Source of the DNA: an uncultured bacterium | GTDB taxonomy: Bacteria > Planctomycetota > Phycisphaerae > Phycisphaerales > SM1A02 | Reading direction: 5' to 3' | Length of the DNA: 36,933 nucleotides | Assembly (NCBI GenBank): GCA_903911205.1 | Contig: CAIWCL010000294.1 | Location: 1 to 36,933, forward strand | Shown: piece by piece, positions 28,448-35,696 of the stretch | Position numbering within the stretch: the stretch's first letter is position 1 | Layout: every line of letters starts with the position of its first letter | Translations under genes and position numbers: made by a program | Notes under the pieces: model-generated | What the model was told of the DNA's origin: nothing | Database searches by the model: none | The model's input: only the letters and a program-made list of their open reading frames with translations

Positions 28448-28783
28448 TCACGGCACTGGATCGTGCCCATGGCTACCCCACGGATGGCAGCGAAGCAGTC
28501 GGCGGAGCGTGAGCGTTGTGCCGCGCCACGCGCCGTGGCGTCGATAGGCGTCGATGGAGTAGAACGAACAACTCGGTGTATATCGGCACTGCCCGCCGAG
28601 GATTGGCCCAAGAAAAATCTGATAGCCGCGCACGCAGCCGATCAGGAGCCGCGCGGCGACGCCGGGGTATCGGAGTTCGTTTCCGTCGACGGATTCCCGG
28701 GATTCGCGGTGCCCATCGCGCGCGCCGACTCGACAGCATGTCTCGCCGCATCCGCCGCTTTTCGTTGGGCTCGTTTCGTCCAT
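28448..28783 (-). CDS. yidD: Membrane protein insertion efficiency factor YidD
   Basis: Small membrane-associated protein that helps YidC-dependent insertion. The conserved core is complete: RLLIGCVRGYQIFLGP, GGQCRYTPSCSFYSIDAYRRHG, and RLLRCHPWGSHGHDPVP with the characteristic Cys residues. The core begins near residue 45, and the upstream 44 residues are not conserved-looking. No ATG, GTG or TTG occurs in frame between the ATG at 28783 and the core, so translation probably starts at 28783, inside the 3' end of rnpA and in another frame. The pairing rnpA-yidD is the classical one. Identity is certain, the exact start less so. Confidence 0.93.
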   Translation of the reverse strand: MDETSPTKSGGCGETCCRVGARDGHRESRESVDGNELRYPGVAARLLIGCVRGYQIFLGPILGGQCRYTPSCSFYSIDAYRRHGAWRGTTLTLRRLLRCHPWGSHGHDPVP

Positions 28784-29271
28784 ACCGCATGCAGGGTAGC
28801 GAAGGCTTGGGCGAGGTGCGTGCGATACGCATCGAGCGTCAGCGCGGCGTGAGGGCGCACAACGATGACGATGTCGTAGGTTGTTGGACGCGACTCTGGA
28901 CCGTGATCAGGACCGTGATCTGCAATCTGATCTCGGATTGAGGACGGAACCGAGCTCACGGGCGTATTCGTGGGCGTATTCGTGGGCGTATTCGTGGGCG
29001 TATTCGTGGGCGCGCCGCTCCAAGACGACGCATATTCGTGCTGTGAGAGTCGATACGCCTCACGCAAGAGTCGCTTGATGCGATTCCGAGTCACAGCGTT
29101 TCCGCAGCGACGTCCGATGGAAATTCCAAGACGGGTTTGCAGTGTCTCGCCTGGCGCGGAGTGCACAGAGAATGGACCGACTTCCGCTCGTGCGCGCGCA
29201 TCCATCACACGGCGAAATGCGCCACGGCCTGCGAGCCGCTGTGTCCGTTGAAAGGTGAGTCGATCACTCAC
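28642..29271 (-). CDS. rnpA: Ribonuclease P protein component with repeat insertion
   Basis: Protein subunit of RNase P, which matures tRNA 5' ends. It has 209 residues against the usual 110-130. Key parts: the N-terminal RLTFQRTQRLAGRGAFRRV, the RNR signature GNAVTRNRIKRLLREAYR (57-74), and the last strand YDIVIVVRP (132-140). Between signature and strand sits an insertion of about 50 residues (81-130) built around four TNTP repeats. The C-terminal 45 residues are low-complexity and overlap yidD. The start is GTG at 29271, overlapping the ClC stop as GTGA. rpmH, the usual upstream neighbour, is absent. The core is intact, so it is probably functional. Confidence 0.93.
   Translation of the reverse strand: MSDRLTFQRTQRLAGRGAFRRVMDARARAEVGPFSVHSAPGETLQTRLGISIGRRCGNAVTRNRIKRLLREAYRLSQHEYASSWSGAPTNTPTNTPTNTPTNTPVSSVPSSIRDQIADHGPDHGPESRPTTYDIVIVVRPHAALTLDAYRTHLAQAFATLHAVWTKRAQRKAADAARHAVESARAMGTANPGNPSTETNSDTPASPRGS
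28960..29007 (-). repeat. 12-bp tandem repeat inside rnpA
   Basis: Four exact units of GGGCGTATTCGT (plus-strand reading), encoding Thr-Asn-Thr-Pro four times in RnpA. The identity of the units suggests recent expansion. Confidence 0.95.
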
Positions 29272-31157
29272 CGTTCATGCTCCATCCGATGTCGCCACGT
29301 TCGCATGATGCGCGAACGAGTAATGACTCCAAGCATCTCGCCATCTGATCCGCGCACAGGAAGCGGACCACGATCAAGTCGATCAAGGGCGTGGTCGAGC
29401 GGCATGTCGCGATCGAGCGCACGAATGCCGGTTCGTGCGATGTCACGTACTTGGAGAAGCGGAAGCGCCTCGCGATTGACGAGCGCGATGCGAAGATCGC
29501 GCGCCCCGACAATGCCCTCGAGCTTTCCGTCGTCATCCAGCACGACAAAATCCTCGCCGCCGCGTGCGAGCTCGATGAGCGATGTTGCCCACGCCGAGCC
29601 GCGCACGATGACGAGAGGTTTCAGTGTGACGTCGCTCACGCGGAGTCGACGCAAGATCGACATGTCGCTCGCAGAACCAAGTCGGAGGCCGAGCGCCGCC
29701 AGTTCTGCGGTGTAGAGGCTGTGACGCTCGAAGAGTCGGGCCACAATGGTCGAAACAGCGGCGACGAGCACAACGGGCAACAAGACCGAAGACTCGCGTG
29801 AGAGTTCGTAGACGAGCAATGCACCCGTGAGCGGGGCATGCGTACTGCCAGCGACGACGCCCGCCATTCCAGCAAGTGCGAGTGGGGCAGGGCCCACATC
29901 ACGTACGAATGGGATGTATTCGCCGAGGCTGCCAAACGCACCTCCGACGAGTGCGCCGACGAGAAGGCTCGGTGCGAAAAGTCCGCCAATACCGCCGGAA
30001 CCGAGCGTCAGACTCGTTGCAACGCACTTCACCACCGCGAGACCGAAGAGCAGTGCCGCAACGATGAGCGCGGCGTCCTTTGTGTAGAAGTCGGGCTCGA
30101 GGACGGCCTTCGCGAGTGGATAGCCGTTGCCGTAGAACGCAGGGATTGATCCTTGGCCGAAATCAAGCCACTTCGCGGCGAACGCCATGTGGCATACTCC
30201 AAGCACCGCGAGGATCGCCGCTCCGCATGCGGGCAGCATCCATCGCGGCACGGGGAACTTCGCGAATGCAGTCTCTGATGCCTGCAGCGTGCGGATGAAG
30301 AAGACGCTTGCGATGCCGCACACAAGACCAAGCATGGCGAACGCGGGCGTCGTCGCGATGGACAGTCCATCGCCCGTGCCTCGGAAGACCTCGGCGCCGA
30401 TACCAAAGAGTGGTTCTTGAGTCCCAAGTAACGTTTGAACGGTTGCCGCAGCGAACACCGCGGCGATGACGATGGGGGTGAAGGTGCGCAGCGAGAAGTC
30501 GCGCAGCAGCACCTCGAGCACGAAGAAGATTCCCGTAAGAGGTGCGTTGAAGACCGCGGCGATTCCAGCGGCCGCGCCGCAACCAACGAGCGTGGTTGAG
30601 TTCTGCGGGTTCGTGCGGAGGAATCGAGCGATGACCGATCCGAGCGTCGCTCCGATGGTGACGATGGGGCCTTCCGGACCGGCCGAGCCACCCGAAGCAA
30701 TGGTGGCGCTTGCTCCGAGCCAGGTCCGCGCTGCCAACGTTGCCGGGAGTTGTGCGCGTTTCCGATGGATCGCGTAGAGGACGCTCGACACGCCGTGGCC
30801 CTGCATCTTCACCCGAAAAATGCTCTTGACCGCGCCGCAGAGCAGGGCGCCAATGACTGGCACGATCGCAACAGCCAACGGAATCTGGGCCGGGTGCTCT
30901 GCCAGCCACGCGCTCGAGGCATGCTCGGCCCATTGGATAGGTCGGATAAATGCGAGCGCAATGACCGCGAGCGCGGCTCCGGTGAGCGCGGCGAAGAGCA
31001 GAAGTCGGCGGTCGCGCTGGAGACCAACCCTGCTCAGGAGCCGGGCGATGACCCGCGCTGCGCGGGTTCTCGTTGGTCCCTCGCTTGGCCGTGCGGCCGC
31101 AACGGCACGCCCGCGGCGTTTGACCTTCGAGTTGGATTTGGGTTCGTAGTCTGGCAC
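29268..31157 (-). CDS. ClC-family chloride channel/antiporter with C-terminal CBS pair
   Basis: Integral membrane anion channel or Cl-/H+ exchanger of 629 residues. After a basic N-terminus, the anion-site motifs are present in the form used by many bacterial ClCs: QGHGVSSVL (119-127, in place of GSGIP), GSAGPEGPIV (158-166, gating Glu162), and GSGGIGGLFAPSL later. The C-terminal 120 residues contain two CBS units ending in GVITRSRIMRTW, which sense nucleotides in the cytoplasm. The start is GTG at 31157, without a clear ribosome-binding site, divergent from rpoZ. Its stop overlaps the rnpA GTG start, an unusual coupling of an ion channel with RNase P. Confidence 0.93.
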   Translation of the reverse strand: MPDYEPKSNSKVKRRGRAVAAARPSEGPTRTRAARVIARLLSRVGLQRDRRLLLFAALTGAALAVIALAFIRPIQWAEHASSAWLAEHPAQIPLAVAIVPVIGALLCGAVKSIFRVKMQGHGVSSVLYAIHRKRAQLPATLAARTWLGASATIASGGSAGPEGPIVTIGATLGSVIARFLRTNPQNSTTLVGCGAAAGIAAVFNAPLTGIFFVLEVLLRDFSLRTFTPIVIAAVFAAATVQTLLGTQEPLFGIGAEVFRGTGDGLSIATTPAFAMLGLVCGIASVFFIRTLQASETAFAKFPVPRWMLPACGAAILAVLGVCHMAFAAKWLDFGQGSIPAFYGNGYPLAKAVLEPDFYTKDAALIVAALLFGLAVVKCVATSLTLGSGGIGGLFAPSLLVGALVGGAFGSLGEYIPFVRDVGPAPLALAGMAGVVAGSTHAPLTGALLVYELSRESSVLLPVVLVAAVSTIVARLFERHSLYTAELAALGLRLGSASDMSILRRLRVSDVTLKPLVIVRGSAWATSLIELARGGEDFVVLDDDGKLEGIVGARDLRIALVNREALPLLQVRDIARTGIRALDRDMPLDHALDRLDRGPLPVRGSDGEMLGVITRSRIMRTWRHRMEHER

Positions 31158-31233
31158 TGCGTTGGAGAGAGGGCTTCGAAAATGGGGCTGTGAGAAAGGG
31201 ATACGGAGCGGCTGCGCCGTTCGGAGCGGGCGC

Positions 31234-31239
31234 TATACT
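31234..31239 (+). promoter_or_regulatory. Possible -10 box of the rpoZ promoter
   Basis: TATACT matches the sigma-70 -10 consensus at five of six positions, 45 nt before the rpoZ start. No good -35 element is seen at the standard spacing. A start near 31246 would give a leader of about 40 nt with a hairpin (CCCGAG 31251-31256 with CTCGGG 31268-31273) that overlaps the Shine-Dalgarno. Confidence 0.4.
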
Positions 31240-31284
31240 AACCCCCTTCGCCCGAGGGACAGCCCCGCTCGGGGAGACCTAATC

Positions 31285-31524
31285 ATGATCGAAGCACTGA
31301 AGAGCGACCACATCGTCGAAAAGCTCGGCGGCCGGTTCAAGTTGACCGCCCTCATCCAACGCCGCCTCGGTGAAATCATCGACGGTGCACGTCCACTCGT
31401 CGATCGGAACGGTCGTTCCGACCTCGAGGTGGTCATCGATGAGATCATGCAGGATAAGATCACACTCGAGATCGACCCTGAGTACATCGAGAAGATGAAG
31501 GGCACGCCGTCCCGCAAGCGTTGA
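31285..31524 (+). CDS. rpoZ: DNA-directed RNA polymerase omega subunit
   Basis: Small RNA polymerase subunit that aids beta-prime folding and assembly; 79 residues. The family pattern is visible in GGRFKLTALIQRRLGEIIDG (15-34) followed by ARPLVD and the acidic DLEVVIDEI. ATG at 31285 is preceded by GGGGAG at a spacing of eight bases, which decides against longer upstream frames. The next gene is coaC, matching the conserved rpoZ-coaBC neighbourhood of many bacteria. The stop codon is the first three bases of an 11-unit minisatellite. Confidence 0.9.
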   Translation: MIEALKSDHIVEKLGGRFKLTALIQRRLGEIIDGARPLVDRNGRSDLEVVIDEIMQDKITLEIDPEYIEKMKGTPSRKR

Positions 31525-31686
31525 GCTTCGGGGCTTTGAGCTTCGGGGCTTTGAGCTTCGGGGCTTTGAGCTTCGGGGCTTTCAACTTCGGGGCTTTCAA
31601 CTTCGGGGCTTCGAACTTCGGGGCTTTCAACTTCGGGGCTTTCAACTTCGGGGCCTGAAAACTCGGGGCCTGAAAACTCGGGGATG
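31522..31686. repeat. 15-bp tandem repeat starting at the rpoZ stop codon
   Basis: Eleven head-to-tail 15-bp units fill 31522-31686. The first four are identical TGAGCTTCGGGGCTT; later ones become TCAACTTCGGGGCTT (one CGAACT variant) and finally GAAAACTCGGGGCCT. The rpoZ TGA is the start of unit one, and with a unit of five codons the next three TGA are also in rpoZ frame. Opposite-strand frames through it give monotonous peptides and are not taken as genes. Confidence 0.97.
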
Positions 31687-31764
31687 CGCTCGCTCAACTC
31701 GTCCTGTCGCGCGGGTCTGCAAATCGACCGCGTCTGATTCGGTCGAAACGCCCGCCTACCAAAC

Positions 31765-32436
31765 ATGTACCGAGGCAACCCTGACAATCTGTTGCCACTC
31801 AAGGCGACGCTGCAAGGCCGCCGAGTCGCTATTGGTGTCTGCGCGGGGATCGCCTCGTACAAGGTGTGCTCTGTTGTCAGCACGCTCGCCCAGGCGGGTG
31901 CGGATGTCACCGTCTGCATGACGCCAGACGCCCAGCGGTTTGTGACGCCGCTTGTGTTTCAGTCGCTCTCGGGTCGGCCAGTTCTGACGAGCCCCTGGGA
32001 GTCGGTGGAACCGAAGGATCCGCAGCACATCCGCACAGCAGCGGCGCTCGATGTTGCGCTCATCGCTCCTTGCACGATGCACATGCTCGCGAAACTCGCG
32101 CAAGGCAGTGCCGACTGCGTTGTGTCGCTACTGGCGGCCTCGATCGATCGCGCGAAGACGCCGGTCATCCTCGCTCCAAGTATGAACGAAGTGATGTGGC
32201 GGCAGCCGGCGACGGCCCGGAACATCGAGACCTTGAAGGCAGACGGATTCCGCGTCGTCGATCCGGCGTCGGGTTGGCAGGCATGTCGCGCCGTGGGGCC
32301 GGGGCGACTTCCAGAGCCAGACCAACTGGTGGATATCGTTGTCGAAGCAATCGCGGGTATCACGGCTCACGCGGCCGCAAACATCGTTGCGGGCGGCTCT
32401 GCAGCCGCTCAGAGCGGCCGTCCCGCCAACGGCTGA
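31765..32436 (+). CDS. coaC: Phosphopantothenoylcysteine decarboxylase (CoaC domain only)
   Basis: Flavoprotein that decarboxylates 4'-phosphopantothenoylcysteine in coenzyme A synthesis; 223 residues. The flavin-binding start RRVAIGVCAGIASYK, catalytic His88 in DPQHIRTAAALD, APCTMHMLAKLAQGSAD, and the substrate motif PSMNEVMW (138-145) are intact, with the late GPGRLPEP loop. Most bacteria have a CoaBC fusion of about 400 residues; here the synthetase (CoaB) half is missing and the protein ends in an Ala/Gly-rich tail, so CoaB must be encoded elsewhere. It lies 240 bp downstream of rpoZ, the gap being mostly the 15-bp repeat. Confidence 0.93.
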   Translation: MYRGNPDNLLPLKATLQGRRVAIGVCAGIASYKVCSVVSTLAQAGADVTVCMTPDAQRFVTPLVFQSLSGRPVLTSPWESVEPKDPQHIRTAAALDVALIAPCTMHMLAKLAQGSADCVVSLLAASIDRAKTPVILAPSMNEVMWRQPATARNIETLKADGFRVVDPASGWQACRAVGPGRLPEPDQLVDIVVEAIAGITAHAAANIVAGGSAAAQSGRPANG

Positions 32437-32439
32437 ACG

Positions 32440-32458
32440 CCGGATGCACCCCATCCGG
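32440..32458 (+). terminator. Hairpin after coaC
   Basis: CCGGATG (32440-32446) pairs perfectly with CATCCGG (32452-32458) around CACCC, three bases after the coaC stop. There is no T-run, so it may stabilise the mRNA end rather than terminate. Confidence 0.35.
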
Positions 32459-32592
32459 GTGTCAAAACGATGGAAACCGCCATGAGGCGCTTTGCCGCTG
32501 TGAAGGTGGTGTTAGGTTGGGATGCACCGAATCGTCGGTTCGCGTTGTCGCATTGCTGCGACGCTCGAGCCGACATGTTGGAGGATCTCCGC

Positions 32593-34083
32593 ATGCACCG
32601 TCTCCCAATGGTCGTCACCCTTGTCGCCGGAACTCTTGGATGTACCGCGATGGCGTTGGCTGACTTGCCCCGCGGCGGGCGCCGTGCGGAAGAGGAACTC
32701 GTGGGGATGCGGGATATCCCAAGCCTTTTGATTCGTTCGGACGAAGCGGCCGACGGTGGCGTCGCGGGAGCGTGCCCGCCCATCATCTCGACCTACACCA
32801 ACGCGAGTTTCGAGGGCGGACAATATGTCGCCCAAGGTGGTTTCGCAGAGGGTGAAATCGCGGCGTGTTCGTACACCGTGAACGCGTCAGATTTCCCATT
32901 GCGCATCGACCTCTGCGAGATGATTTTTGCGACGAGTGCCACCACGGTAACGACGACGACCAAGTGGTCGGTCATTGTCTGGGAAGGCACTCCCGCCACC
33001 GGCAACATCATCGCGACGTACTCGTCCGACGGAAAGATCCTCCCGCATCTCGTCATCCCGCCCGGCACGAACGGAACAAACATCCAGTTTGGCATTGACC
33101 CTAGTGATCCTGAGCAAATCATCGTGCAGGACAACGGGTCGCGGACCTTCAGCATCGGATTCCGCATCGATGACCACAACAATCAGACGCAGAATCCTTG
33201 CGTTGTCGCTCCGCCTTCCGGATCGAACGCGTTCCCAACGACCGACGTGGGTGGCTTGCAGGCCTCGACGACGAACTGGCTCTATCTGCTGAATTGTGGC
33301 GCATTAGGATGCCCCGCAGGCTGGAAGACATTCGCTCAACTTCCGACGGGCTGCCGGCCCTCGGGTGATTGGGTGATGCGTGTCACGTGGACCCCGGTGA
33401 ATTGCGCGCAACCTGGTGCATGCTGCCTTCCGAATGGAACATGCCAGTTGCTTTCGGCGGCGGACTGCCAAGCGCAGGGCGGCACCTTCAATGGTGAAGG
33501 CACTGCTTGCACAGGTGACGCTTGCGCTCAAGACCTTTGCCCATGCTGCTTTGCCTCGACGGGTGGTTGCATCACGCTTCCACCAGCGTCGTGTGTTGCG
33601 GCGGGCGGTGTGGCTGGGCCCATCGGACAAACGTGCACTGGCTACGTCTGCTTCCCGACGGGCGCGTGCTGTTTGCCCGACGGTACGTGCATCGGCCCAG
33701 TCAGCCCTGAACAGTGCGCAGCGCAGAATGGCGTTTTCAAGGGGAACAACACGGTCTGTAACGCATCAACGTGCCCGCAACCCACTGGCGCGGCGTGCTT
33801 CCCGAACGGATTTTGCCTGCAGTTGACGCAGTCGCAGGCCAATTCCGCGGGTGCGACGTGGAAGGGTCCCGGAACAGATTGTGTCGATACCAATGGCAAT
33901 GGCCTTGCCGATGATTGCGAGCAGGCGAATCCCGCAGACGTGAATGGCGACGGCACAGTGAATGCGGCGGATCTCTCGATCGTTCTCGGAGCGTGGGGCT
34001 CGTCGGGCGGTGCTGCCGATGTCAACGACGACGGCACGGTGAATGCCGCCGATCTCTCGCTCGTGCTCGCCGCGTGGGATTGA
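32593..34083 (+). CDS. Secreted Cys-rich protein with dockerin-like C-terminus
   Basis: An exported protein of 496 residues. A signal peptide (hydrophobic core 6-22, cleavage near ALA-D) is followed by a beta-rich domain (about 50-300) without recognised family. Four Cys-rich repeats follow, each beginning like GACCLPDGTC and ending in a C-x4-C pair (the last one degraded). The final 50 residues (447-496) hold two dockerin-type calcium loops, DVNGDGTVNAADLS and DVNDDGTVNAADLS. Such tails and Cys repeats are typical of Phycisphaerae secreted proteins, where the tail is thought to act in sorting or surface attachment. ATG at 32593 begins the signal peptide and has GGAGG upstream; the frame is open earlier. 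Function unknown. Confidence 0.8.
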   Translation: MHRLPMVVTLVAGTLGCTAMALADLPRGGRRAEEELVGMRDIPSLLIRSDEAADGGVAGACPPIISTYTNASFEGGQYVAQGGFAEGEIAACSYTVNASDFPLRIDLCEMIFATSATTVTTTTKWSVIVWEGTPATGNIIATYSSDGKILPHLVIPPGTNGTNIQFGIDPSDPEQIIVQDNGSRTFSIGFRIDDHNNQTQNPCVVAPPSGSNAFPTTDVGGLQASTTNWLYLLNCGALGCPAGWKTFAQLPTGCRPSGDWVMRVTWTPVNCAQPGACCLPNGTCQLLSAADCQAQGGTFNGEGTACTGDACAQDLCPCCFASTGGCITLPPASCVAAGGVAGPIGQTCTGYVCFPTGACCLPDGTCIGPVSPEQCAAQNGVFKGNNTVCNASTCPQPTGAACFPNGFCLQLTQSQANSAGATWKGPGTDCVDTNGNGLADDCEQANPADVNGDGTVNAADLSIVLGAWGSSGGAADVNDDGTVNAADLSLVLAAWD

Positions 34084-34183
34084 GTATCGCGGTTGCGTGT
34101 GGGACTCTCATATGGAACGGGGCACGAGACCAGCGTTCTCGGGCTTGACGGACTTCGTTGGGTGTCTTTGTCCGACATCAACG

Positions 34184-34211
34184 TGGACTTGTTGCGAAAG
34201 AGACGTATGTT
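34184..34211 (+). promoter_or_regulatory. Possible promoter of the second dockerin-tailed gene
   Basis: TGGACT (34184-34189), a 16-nt spacer and TATGTT (34206-34211) resemble a sigma-70 promoter with four of six matches in each box. It would give a leader of about 25 nt containing the strong GGAGGAGG ribosome-binding site. Confidence 0.3.
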
Positions 34212-34242
34212 CCGTCCGCTTGAGGGTGGCGGAGGAGGCGAT

Positions 34243-35613
34243 ATGCAACGTGGAAATGGGCGAGATTTTTCGGCAGTACCGTCGCGCGCGAATGACGCGT
34301 TCGCTGATGCGAATGAGGCGTTGACGCACCCTCTCAGACCCTGTTTGTTGAGTGCATCGGCAGCCGCATGGCGGCATTTCGTCGGCCCCACGACGGCGTC
34401 GATGGTGGTCCTTGTTGCGGCAGTTGGTACTGCCTCTTCGGCCGTCACGGCCTCTGCTTCCGCGGGTGGAACCCAGTGCGGCGAACCAACATCAGGCAGT
34501 TGTTTTGATGTGCGACTCACGCCGTCTTGCGCAGATGCGACTTGCTGCGCTGCCGTCTGTGCGATCGATCCATTCTGCTGTCAAGAGGCGTGGGACGCGG
34601 TGTGTCGGCAGAGCGCGAACGACCTTCCCGTCTGTGGTGCGCCAGTACCTTCCAATGACGCACCTCTCTCGGCGCGTTTCTCGCTGCCTGGGCTTGTCTC
34701 GTTCACCACCGTTGGGGCGACCGATTCTGCGGTGACCACGATTCCTGTCGAATGCGGCGGCGTCTTTGGTGATGAGATTCGTCGCGATGTTTGGTTTGAG
34801 TTCCGCGCGGATCGCACTGGTTTCATGCGATTGAACACATGCCCCGCGCTTGGATCGGGTGCGTTCAGTGAGTTCGATCCCATCCTCGTCTTGCGTGATG
34901 CCGTGACGTTGCAATCGATTGTGTGTAACGACGAGGCAATTGGTTGCGGGGGTTACGCGACGCTCGAATTCCCGACGATCGTGGGCGAGCGATATCTCGT
35001 GCAACTCGGTGGACATGACTTTGAGATCGGGAACGGTGCCATTCGAGTCACCGAAGTCGGAACGCCCGTTTCGGCACCTGCAAACGACGCGTGCACGGGC
35101 GCGAGCAACGTCGCGGTACCCGCAAAGGGCGAATCGATTGCGTTTGATCTTCTCGGCGCGGGCGCGAGCGTCGCGACGTGCGGATCGGACCTCGCGGACG
35201 TTTGGTTTCAGGTCGGTCCGTTCGAGGTGGGTGGTGTCGCAACACTCTCCGCCTGCAGTGACGACGCGCCAGTTCTGCTCGAGGCCGGCATCGGCTCCTG
35301 CGATGATCCTCGCGGTTGTAGCGAAGCAGATGCGTGCGAAGCGGGCGGCGGGCTGGAGATTGCCGTTGAGGCTGGTCAGTCGATCCTCGTTCGCGTGGCG
35401 TCGCTCGCGCGTGTCGAAGGTGAACTCTCCGTCGCGTTCGAGCCTGTCGCCGCGTGTCCTGCCGATCTTGATGGAGATGGTGCAGTCAGCGCGGCCGACC
35501 TTTCGCTCGTACTTCTGAACTGGGGAACGGCTGCCGCGGATATCGATGGCGACGGAACGACGTCCGCTGCGGATCTCTCACTCGTCCTTGAAGCGTGGGG
35601 TGCTTGCAGCTGA
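34243..35613 (+). CDS. Secreted protein with CCxxxWDxxC motif and dockerin-like C-terminus
   Basis: A probable exported protein of 456 residues. The N-terminus has a polar stretch of about 40 residues before a hydrophobic segment (about 52-72), so the signal peptide is unusually long. A Cys cluster follows, with the planctomycete-type DPFCCQEAWDAVC, and then two beta-rich modules of about 130 residues resembling bacterial pre-peptidase C-terminal-like domains (VWFEFRADRTGFMRLNTC; DVWFQVGPFEVGG). The last 52 residues carry two dockerin-type loops, DLDGDGAVSAADLS and DIDGDGTTSAADLS. ATG at 34243 is fixed by GGAGGAGG just upstream. The neighbouring gene has the same tail but a different body. 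Role unknown. Confidence 0.78.
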   Translation: MQRGNGRDFSAVPSRANDAFADANEALTHPLRPCLLSASAAAWRHFVGPTTASMVVLVAAVGTASSAVTASASAGGTQCGEPTSGSCFDVRLTPSCADATCCAAVCAIDPFCCQEAWDAVCRQSANDLPVCGAPVPSNDAPLSARFSLPGLVSFTTVGATDSAVTTIPVECGGVFGDEIRRDVWFEFRADRTGFMRLNTCPALGSGAFSEFDPILVLRDAVTLQSIVCNDEAIGCGGYATLEFPTIVGERYLVQLGGHDFEIGNGAIRVTEVGTPVSAPANDACTGASNVAVPAKGESIAFDLLGAGASVATCGSDLADVWFQVGPFEVGGVATLSACSDDAPVLLEAGIGSCDDPRGCSEADACEAGGGLEIAVEAGQSILVRVASLARVEGELSVAFEPVAACPADLDGDGAVSAADLSLVLLNWGTAAADIDGDGTTSAADLSLVLEAWGACS

Positions 35614-35696
35614 ATCCGTTAGGGCAGGTTGCAACGGCGTGCGGACGGCTGCAACTACGTGGGGCAGGCTTCTGCCGCGTTTGGCACAATGCCGGC

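Noticed and set aside
29272-31284. Search for rpmH upstream of rnpA
   Set aside because: The DNA is fully occupied by the ClC gene, whose stop overlaps the rnpA start; no small Lys/Arg-rich L34-like frame was seen.
31522-31686. Possible CRISPR array
   Set aside because: Units are 15 bp and directly adjacent, without spacers, and no cas gene is present.
31233-31919. Minus-strand frames with PEVESPEV or KAPKLKAPKL repeats
   Set aside because: They are the antisense readings of the 15-bp array after rpoZ and run into rpoZ and coaC, which are real on the other strand.
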